This document shows, one piece after another, positions 32,708 through 39,530 of a stretch of DNA of 39,530 nucleotides. Numbering within the stretch: position 1 is the stretch's first letter; each line of letters starts with the position of its first letter. Origin of the DNA: Dimargaris cristalligena. Taxonomy: Eukaryota > Kickxellomycota > Dimargaritomycetes > Dimargaritales > Dimargaritaceae. The position numbers were made by a program, and so were the translations under genes. Under the pieces are notes generated by a model that was given only the letters and a program-made list of their open reading frames with translations, was not told the DNA's origin and ran no database searches. The stretch covers positions 1 to 39,530 of the forward strand of contig JANBQC010000243.1 in NCBI GenBank assembly GCA_027576995.1, read 5' to 3'.

Positions 32708-35359
32708 ATGGACTTCTTTTCCCGTGGTTATAGTGTGTTGGTTGGCGAGTCCAATCAGCCCCGGTCAGCGTCCGATACGGTCCGCCAACTGGCCGACCGG
32801 GTTGCCCACTCCACTCTCATTGAGGACCGCCGGGCCGCTATTCTGAGCCTCAAGGGTCTCTCCCGCGAGTACAAATACGATGTGGGCCGAGAAGCCCTCG
32901 AACCACTGCTGGCTGTGCTCCAGCAGGACCGGGAGGACACCAGCATCGTCAAGCCCGTGTTGGAAACGCTCAACAACCTGTGCGCCCGGGATGCCCGGGA
33001 CAATCCCCCGACGCTGGGCCAAGACTTGGCAGCCCGCATTCTGCACGACACCCAGCACGTGGAACTTTTATTGGATATTATCGAGGAACCCGACTTTTAT
33101 GTGCGCTTCAATGCCGTTCAGTTGCTATCCACGCTATTAGCGAGTCACCCCACTCCCCTGCAGGACGCCATTCTGGTCCTCCCGCTCGGCGTGGGCCGCC
33201 TGATGGATTTGTTAGACGACCACCGGGATATTGTGCGCAATGAGGCATTGCTGCTCCTCGTCGCCCTCACCGAAGATAGCGCCGAAATCCAGAAAATCGT
33301 GGCCTTCCAGGGCGGTTTCGACCGTCTGCTGGATATCATTACCCACGAGTCGGGTATCCGCGGCGGTATTATTGTCCAGGACTGCCTCCAGTTGCTGCAT
33401 AACCTTTTGCGCTACAATGTATCGAACCAAAACTTTTTCCGGGAAACCAGCTGTATCTCCCGCCTTCCCGTGCTGTTATCGACCCAACCGGACGGTGGGG
33501 ACACCGGTCGGTCCTATGACGCCGAAGAGGCATTCGAATGGAATGAACAGTCGAGTGCCAACGCTATTCATTTACTGGATACGATTCGTCTACTGGTCGT
33601 GCCCGGAAACTTGAACACCAGGGCCAACCAGGACAGCATTTACCACTGTGACTTGTTTTCCCCCCTGGTGCAGCTAGCGTTGGCCCCTGGAACCCCGGCC
33701 GCGGTGCGGGCCCAGGCCCTCTACTGTTTGGGCGATATTGTCCGCGGTAACGCCCGGAACCAGGACATCTTCAGTCGAATCACCGTCACCGTGGTTCCCG
33801 AGTCCGCCTTCGGGGATGACCCTAAACTTATCCCCGAACCCGTGATTCTGAGTGTGCTGGCCACGGCGGTTAGCGGCCAGTCTGAAACCACATACGCTGC
33901 CCGGTCTGCGGCGACCTACCTGGTGCTTAGCTACACGTACGATAACCCAGATACCCCTCTAACCCTGGTGTCGACTCTTATCCCGCCCCCTGAAGACAAT
34001 CCCCACTCTGACCTAGTGGGATCGGCCCGCTCGGCCGGTTCCATTATTTTAAAGGCACTCCTTCCCGCCACTGCCGAATCAAGTGATCCCTTCCAGGTAT
34101 GGTATGCGGCCACCATCCTCGGGCACCTTCTTTACGAGCATCCTCTATGCAAACAACTGGCCCTCAAGGTCCGCAGTGGGGACACGGAGCACGGAGAGGA
34201 CCCGGTGTCGTTGATGCAGCAGGTGACCGAGGCCCTAATGGCCAACGTCGAAGCCAAGCGTGACTGTCGCACGGCCATTGGTTACCTTACTCTGTTGTGC
34301 CAATGGGTGTGCGACAGCTCCGACAGCGTCACTCAGTTTTTGGAGGAGAGCACCAATCTGCATTTCCTCATTGAGCAAATTAGCCTATCGTCGGGGGCCG
34401 CCGACCCCCTGGTCCAGGGTTTGATGGCCACGTTGTTCACTTTAATCTACCAATATAATGATAACCCAGATTGCCCGCTGTCCCGTAAGGAACTGGAACC
34501 CATTATCCAAAAACGGATCGGTGCCGATATCATCCTGAGTCGGCTAACTCGGCTACGCGATGCCAAGGCCTTCCAGGACGCCACCCTGTTTATGAAACCG
34601 GACTATGTAAACCAGCAAACCCACCTCCCCGAACTGTATTTCGAACAGGGGTTCCCCGAATTTCTCCGGTCGCATTACGATGGACTGAAACGCGCGCTTA
34701 CTTCGACGGCCAGTGATCTATCGCATTTGCGGTCACCCCCTACGGTACCCAGAGTGGCGGAACCCGACCCCGCGGCCGAGGCCGAAACCGCCCAGCACCT
34801 GGCCACCATACAGGTTCTGGAAACCACAGTCCAGGAGCAAAACCAGAAAATCACCGACCTGGAGGAACAAGTCCGGCAACTAGTAGCCCGTCAAGCCCAG
34901 GCCCAAAGTGACTCGGACGCCCGTATCGCTGATTTAACCTCCGAACTCAAGGCGGCTTTGCTGGAGCCCACCCCGGAAGAGCCTGTGGTTGAACCCAGCC
35001 CCACCCCCGCCCCACCAACGGCGGCCGTGGCCGAATTAGAAGCCGCGCTCCGGGAAAGTGAGGAAAAGGCGGCAACGCTCGAGAAAGAACAGGAGGATCT
35101 GCTTGTCTTTTTGGCTGATCAGGATACTCAGTCCAAGGCCTACCGGGCCCGCCTCCGGGAACTGGGCGACCCTATCCCGCCCTCCGACGATGAAGACGAA
35201 GACGGAGATGAAGACTTGGGTAGCTTTGAGGAAGGAGACGATGATGTGTCGGGTTTGGGGGCGGATGATGTCGACCACATTGATTTGTTAGGCACGGCGA
35301 CGGACACCACTCGGTCGCCAGCAATCGGGAAGTCCGTCATTGGTGACGAATTAGTCTAA
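32708..35359 (+). CDS. USO1: Vesicle tethering protein Uso1/p115, 883 aa
   Basis: A peripheral membrane tether that captures ER-derived COPII vesicles at the Golgi before SNARE pairing, acting with Ypt1/Rab1. The armadillo-repeat globular head (residues about 1-640) shows family sequence: DRVAHSTLIEDRRAAILSLK near the start, LLDDHRDIVRNEALLLLVAL, IVAFQGGFDRLLDII, IIVQDCLQLLHNLLRYNVSN and NLNTRANQDSI. Coiled coils follow at about 695-765 and 772-818, interrupted by a Pro-rich stretch (about 755-770). The acidic C-terminal segment (DDEDEDGDEDLGSFEEGDDD, from about 827) matches the Uso1/p115 C-terminal domain. Length is like animal p115 (about 960) and far below yeast Uso1 (1,790), so the rod is short. 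It is a single exon. The first ATG matches the family N-terminus (MDFF...); the frame opens only two codons earlier. Confidence 0.95.
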   Translation: MDFFSRGYSVLVGESNQPRSASDTVRQLADRVAHSTLIEDRRAAILSLKGLSREYKYDVGREALEPLLAVLQQDREDTSIVKPVLETLNNLCARDARDNPPTLGQDLAARILHDTQHVELLLDIIEEPDFYVRFNAVQLLSTLLASHPTPLQDAILVLPLGVGRLMDLLDDHRDIVRNEALLLLVALTEDSAEIQKIVAFQGGFDRLLDIITHESGIRGGIIVQDCLQLLHNLLRYNVSNQNFFRETSCISRLPVLLSTQPDGGDTGRSYDAEEAFEWNEQSSANAIHLLDTIRLLVVPGNLNTRANQDSIYHCDLFSPLVQLALAPGTPAAVRAQALYCLGDIVRGNARNQDIFSRITVTVVPESAFGDDPKLIPEPVILSVLATAVSGQSETTYAARSAATYLVLSYTYDNPDTPLTLVSTLIPPPEDNPHSDLVGSARSAGSIILKALLPATAESSDPFQVWYAATILGHLLYEHPLCKQLALKVRSGDTEHGEDPVSLMQQVTEALMANVEAKRDCRTAIGYLTLLCQWVCDSSDSVTQFLEESTNLHFLIEQISLSSGAADPLVQGLMATLFTLIYQYNDNPDCPLSRKELEPIIQKRIGADIILSRLTRLRDAKAFQDATLFMKPDYVNQQTHLPELYFEQGFPEFLRSHYDGLKRALTSTASDLSHLRSPPTVPRVAEPDPAAEAETAQHLATIQVLETTVQEQNQKITDLEEQVRQLVARQAQAQSDSDARIADLTSELKAALLEPTPEEPVVEPSPTPAPPTAAVAELEAALRESEEKAATLEKEQEDLLVFLADQDTQSKAYRARLRELGDPIPPSDDEDEDGDEDLGSFEEGDDDVSGLGADDVDHIDLLGTATDTTRSPAIGKSVIGDELV

Positions 35360-36071
35360 AAATTAGACGGCGATGCCGTGCCGTTTCCCGATATTATTGC
35401 ATCTGGGATCGGGTTATTTCGGCCATAGAAGGGCAACCATATGTAGGGTGAAGGTCACCCTAGTGATATCGAATATTCCTCCCAGGCCCCCATTTATATA
35501 CTATATTCAGTAATCCACCACCTAAAAGCCAGAATAAAAATGTGGCTCATAACATTGAGTCTACCACATTCAAACTGACATTTAAGTTGGCCAACCACTT
35601 CGTAAAATATTACCGTACACACCCGAAATGTCCCGATGCGTGCCTAGAAAAGTTTTTAACCATCGCTTATTTGACAAATGAAAATACCAACCTGGATAGC
35701 CCAGTACGACGACCTATATTTTTATGACCAGGTTCCTTGCCCAACTCATCTTCCAGGTAGGACGTATTAGATCATAACACTCATCCCACGAAGTCGCTCG
35801 GTCATGTAAACTCCCTTTCGCCACCTCCCAGATGATACTCGAAAGCCTTTCCCGCCAATGTTTACCCACTGATCTAAAGACCATTGGGGCCTCAGTGTAG
35901 TTGCCCGGATGTCAATTCGTCTTTATCGGAGATTGTCTTTCCTATTAATAAATCCTAGTTGATAGGCACTCCCAGTCCGGCGGATTTCTACAATCCGGCC
36001 ACTGGTGACTATCTATAGCACCCAACCCCGGTCTGTTAGTACTCCTATCCAGTCAGGTTAAACCACCCTGC
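35360..36071. other. USO1 3' region up to the CpG boundary
   Basis: The stop codon of USO1 lies in a small dyad (GTCTAA at 35354-35359 and TTAGAC at 35363-35368), which may help 3' end formation. CpG is normal up to about 36031 and then nearly vanishes. No gene is seen: a 61-codon frame at 35542 opens with GTG and has no recognisable content. Confidence 0.5.
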
Positions 36072-36219
36072 CAATATGGATGAAATTCAAACCAGCTGTA
36101 TAAGGTTTTACATAATACATGTATCAGCAAATGTATATGGGAATAGCTTTTAACTAGTAATATTGACCTCACCCAATGGATTTTTCATTATACAGCCTGA
36201 ATGAACTTCTCCCATATTG
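36072..36219 (-). mobile_element. MITE-like element, copy C (148 bp, inverted)
   Basis: Read on the minus strand it follows copy A (14527-14672) end to end, with blocks such as AGTTCATTCAGGCTGTATAA, TCAATATTACTAGTTAAAAG and GTATTATGTAAAACCTTATA. Imperfect terminal inverted repeats are visible (CAATATGG...CCATATTG ends). Both CpGs of copy A (in TTCGCC and CACGTA) read TpG here (TTTGCT and CATGTA). Confidence 0.75.
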
Positions 36220-36426
36220 ATAAATAATGTAATAATAGACCCAAAATTAATCATTGGTCCCTTGCTATTAAATCTATGGCTTTTATAGAGTAGGGTATCC
36301 CCAAAGGTGGGTGTATATTACAAAAAGTCCAGCCTTGTCTCCAATTACATGTTTATTAGGAATGGTCATAATTAATAGCAAAATCATGCAAAAGGGAACT
36401 TCCTAAATATTTCAAGGGAAGTGGGG
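36220..36426. other. CpG-free AT-rich spacer
   Basis: No gene or structured feature beyond the general CpG depletion of this end of the window. Confidence 0.5.
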
Positions 36427-37188
36427 TGTGGTGCCTACACCATATTACATTTTCCATTTTTCTCTCACCTTCTCTCTTTTCTATTCATTGGCCATATTTC
36501 ACATAACCACATGCCACCAGCTCACTGATTGGTTTTTCCTATCCATTAGCTATATTTTACATAACTACCAGCCCACCATCCTACTGATTGGTCTCTCTGT
36601 TCCTGCTAAGCCTTTCCATGTACCTAGTCTAGTCCAATTAGTTTATAGTTATATCACATGCATAAGTTCTCATTGATGACTAATCTATTATTTCCCTCTG
36701 ATTCTCCCTTGGTTTCCCCTCTGATAAAAACTATAAATAAACCCCTTGTCTGTCCCCTTGAAAGGACAGACAACTTTGGTCCCTTACTTCCTAGACATTA
36801 TTATCTGACTCTTTGACCCCCTTGTAGAATACTAATACCACCTTGGCTTCAGGTAACTATTAGTTACTACTCAGTTTACCTCCCTGTTCTCCTTTCTCCT
36901 TGTACCCAGCAAAAGTCCCTTTTTATTACCTTGGTTTCAGGTACTAATTATACTTTTACCTAGTTTTGTCTAATTTGGCACCTCAGGGGTAAGAATAAAA
37001 GCCATTGAGGATGACCACTGGCTGTAGAATGAAAAGCTATCACAGATTGGTCAGCTATTGCCACAGTCATGGGCTTAAGGCTGAACTGTTCTGCAATATA
37101 AGTATAATATTGTAGGTTTTCTTTCCTTCTTTTTACAATGACAGCTGCATCAGACTGGGTGGTTTTGTTATGTGCAAAAAAAAAAACA
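36427..37188 (+). mobile_element. Probable 5' LTR of a Ty1/copia-like retrotransposon
   Basis: The 3' end (...CA at 37187-37188) abuts a primer-binding-site match. A TATA box (TATAAATA) is at 36732-36739, and a perfect 10-bp stem-loop follows at 36746-36773, as expected near the start of the R region. Upstream tandem repeats of 58 bases (from about 36486 and 36544) resemble U3 enhancer repeats, and an 88-base-spaced repeat (CCTTGGCTTCAGGTA at 36841, CCTTGGTTTCAGGTA at 36929) lies downstream. The 5' end is uncertain; TGTGGTGCC at 36427 is one candidate. No second LTR is inside the window to confirm it. Confidence 0.45.
36746..36773 (+). repeat. Perfect 10-bp stem-loop just after the LTR TATA box
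   Basis: TTGTCTGTCC (36746-36755) and GGACAGACAA (36764-36773) are exact reverse complements around an 8-base loop (CCTTGAAA). It starts seven bases after the TATA box and would be at or just upstream of the transcript 5' end. Confidence 0.8.
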
Positions 37189-37200
37189 TGGCATCAGAGC
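37189..37200 (+). other. Retrotransposon primer-binding site (tRNA-Met type)
   Basis: TGGCATCAGAGC differs by one transition from TGGTATCAGAGC, the classic copia primer-binding site complementary to the 3' end of a methionine tRNA. It directly follows a CA dinucleotide, as a PBS follows an LTR. Confidence 0.5.
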
Positions 37201-39530
37201 TTACAAGTTGGGCCAATTATTAGTATAAATCACATTCTTGGAGGGGGGGGGTCATATGTAAATATTATGAATTTAATTTGATGCTTGGTATTAGTATAGC
37301 CATGATGGCCAAATAGGGCTAGGTAACTACAAAAAAATAATGTGAGTGCCAAATAGGGCTGGTTCTAAATAAATAACAAGATCAAATTATTAAAGGTAAT
37401 AATTATTTATTTAGAAGACAAAGAACTATAGTTGGCCATGTGGGGCAGGGTATTATTAATCCTCTGAGATGAGGTATTGTTCTTGTGCCATTGGGGTAGG
37501 GATGCCCTCCTCCAGTGGGGGGATTAGGTGGTCCACACCATTGTCCTGCAGGTCTCCATCACTTGGATGGGGAGGACTGTGGGAAGGATTGACCTCCTCC
37601 CTCTAAGTGGTAGTAGTCTCCCTCAGTTGCATTAGGAAGGTTGATTGGGTTGTCAAATATACATGTAGGTTTCATTGTTGACCCCCTTTACTACAATCAG
37701 GTCAAATGGCTGTTAATCAGAAAATCCTTCAGCGAGATCCTTTCAATGATTGCCTTAGGCATGGTACTATGTAGTGGCCACATCAGCCACTCAAGGTCTG
37801 TAGCACCCCTTTTATATTTACATTTTGCTTATTTACAAATAGGTGCTTTATGTCAATGAGATTGTATTATCTGCTGTAAAGTGGGAAATCATCTGATCTT
37901 GATAGTCCAATTCCTAGATGACTGTAATCCTTTGGTAATCTTGACTATGTAGATGTGATGTGGACTTGGGCCATTTACATTGGATAGGCATAATGAGACA
38001 CTGGTGAACCACCTAGAAACTAGTTGATTACATAGCAATTGGTAGTATTGGTGAAATTGCCCTGTCAAGTACACAATATATTAATATAATCATTAACTAG
38101 GGTATCAAATGGGATAATAGAACCCTCCAAGATCATCAGGGAAATCCAATATTCACAGAAGGAAACTGGAATGGCACTGAGCATGGCCAGCTGGTTTTAT
38201 TTATAGTACTGTTGGGAACTCAAGTGCAATTTGAACTGACTTCACCTAATATTTGAGATCCTCCCTGTATATAAATAGAGTGGGTTAAAATTTAACAACA
38301 ATTTCCATTTAGTAGATTAAAGCCATGTAGGGATACATTTACAATTTCTAATGTAACCTTAATTCCAATGTAGTGTCATAGAAAAGTGCTTCAAATGTCA
38401 TAGAAATGTAAGGTTAAAATTCACCAAAGCTTTGGACTAAGGTCCATCTTAAATCATTGGGTTTTGTTTAAAAGTCATTAGATTGGTTGATACACCTGGT
38501 TACATCTCCAGGGCCGAATCAACCATTCTTGAACAGGTATATGTACTCCACAAGTATAGCTACATGGTAATTAAAAATACTAAACCCTATTCCAAACTAA
38601 TGGTATTAGTTTCATTGGCTGGTAAACAGGATTTTCACCACCAGACACACTGTAGTTTTAAAGCTGATCAATTCTCATCTACAATCCCACCTAATGTAGA
38701 TGAATGGTGATATACACCACAAATCTACATGACCTATGCAGAAATCTGGTGCAGATTAGGCCATATGTGTCAATCTTGACTAATTTAGGCGAGTGTAGTA
38801 GTGTGAGAGGACTCCATGCTTATTATTAGTTGTCAGGTTGAGGTGATTCATGCTATGCCAGGGTCATTGCAGCAGATTAATAGTCCAGATTACCTGTGTA
38901 AAATATACTTTATAGCTAATTTCATATGCATAGGGTTGAAGACCAATTCCATTAGTGATTACCATGATTTCCCATCAAGTTACATGGTATTTCTAGCTTC
39001 TCATTCAATTATACAGCATGAAAGGGATGCCCCTAAACTGTGTCAGAGTTGCTTGCCTGGTCAGACTACTTGACTATGAACATAAAAGATAAATGTGCAG
39101 TGACCTATAGAAAAAGTATAGAACCCCCATGGTTAGCCAATTTTTGTCACTTACACACTCCCAAACTTTACTATTCTACTGAATTTCACTAATTTCTTTG
39201 CCCACTCTAGCTAATTCCACCATTCCAAGCCTCTGGCTTAATCAGTGGTGTGGTGAACTTACTACATTTTTTACTTACTTTTATTTTTAATCTATTTTTC
39301 GCACTTATTGGAAATACACCCCTAATGAGTGAATGAGCCCCTGCCCCTGCCCCTGACAAGTATAGTTATTTTTCCTCCATTTTCATTATTATATTATTTT
39401 TTCTATTATTATATTTTATACCCTTGACTGTGATGCACCCCTACCCTTGACCGGATGATACCCCTGCATTCACACTGCCCCTGGCCCAACTGCACCCCTG
39501 TTCAAAGAATAGCTAACAATAGCTTTCTCC
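37201..39530. other. CpG-depleted repeat DNA, probable decayed retrotransposon interior
   Basis: Only short broken frames occur on either strand. The longest plus-strand ones (38483-38710, 38816-39073) show no gag, protease, integrase or reverse-transcriptase motif. A 13-base direct repeat GCCAAATAGGGCT occurs at 37308 and 37348. The end of the window (39334-39500) contains repeated CCCCTG and CACCCCT words. I count five CpGs in the roughly 3.5 kb from 36031 to the window end. Confidence 0.5.

Noticed and set aside
37460..37610. Minus-strand 48-codon hydrophilic frame resembling a retrotransposon linker
   Set aside because: Too short, with no catalytic motif, and on the opposite strand to the proposed LTR.
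39334..39500. C-rich repeated words (CCCCTG, CACCCCT) as a possible telomere
   Set aside because: They are irregular and do not match the CCCTAA telomere repeat; the tract is embedded in AT-rich DNA.

Overview
The window is nuclear DNA of a fungus. It carries intron-containing genes for fungal and eukaryotic housekeeping proteins: an inositol hexakisphosphate kinase (KCS1 type), the mitochondrial GTP/GDP carrier GGC1, the nuclear-rim protein NUR1 (a fungal family), the ribosome-biogenesis factor KRI1 and the Golgi tether USO1/p115. Long intergenic spacers, medium-sized introns with near-invariant GTAAGT donors, and a secreted trypsin-like protease suggest an early-diverging (zygomycete-grade) lineage rather than a yeast or typical ascomycete. 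This placement is an inference from style, not from a marker gene. All gene calls come from reading motifs; no database search was run.

Layout. 1-903: AT-rich, almost CpG-free DNA with LTR-like signals. 1504-2214: a single-exon Ser/Thr/Pro-rich orphan gene (+). 2215-9312: a 7 kb spacer with no convincing gene but several palindromes, a G-quadruplex motif and microsatellites. 9313-12910: KCS1 (+), with a CACGTG E-box and TATA box about 0.8 kb upstream and a long pyrimidine-rich leader. 14527-14776: a MITE-like inverted-repeat element with a tandem partial copy. 16678-17646: GGC1 (+). 19762-21613: a two-exon trypsin-like protease (+) with a membrane or GPI tail. 24253-24769: a small two-exon gene (+). 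25661-27725: a six-exon NUR1 (-). 28557-31647: a six-exon KRI1 (+), head-to-head with NUR1. 32708-35359: a single-exon USO1/p115 (+). From about 36.03 kb to the end the DNA is again almost CpG-free. It holds a second, inverted MITE copy and an apparent 5' LTR plus primer-binding site of a Ty1/copia-like retrotransposon, with no intact coding sequence behind it.

The genes are unrelated housekeeping functions and form no operon-like system. Two links are worth noting. NUR1 (rDNA and heterochromatin tethering) and KRI1 (rRNA processing) share a divergent promoter. KCS1, whose product feeds the phosphate-starvation pathway, has a Pho4/Cbf1-type E-box just upstream of its TATA box.

The strongest non-gene signal is the sharp CpG boundary on both sides of the gene island. 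It is supported by a natural experiment: both CpGs of the MITE copy inside the island read TpG in the copy that lies in the CpG-poor zone. This is what cytosine methylation and deamination of a repeat compartment would leave. I saw no evidence for a wholly new multi-gene system.
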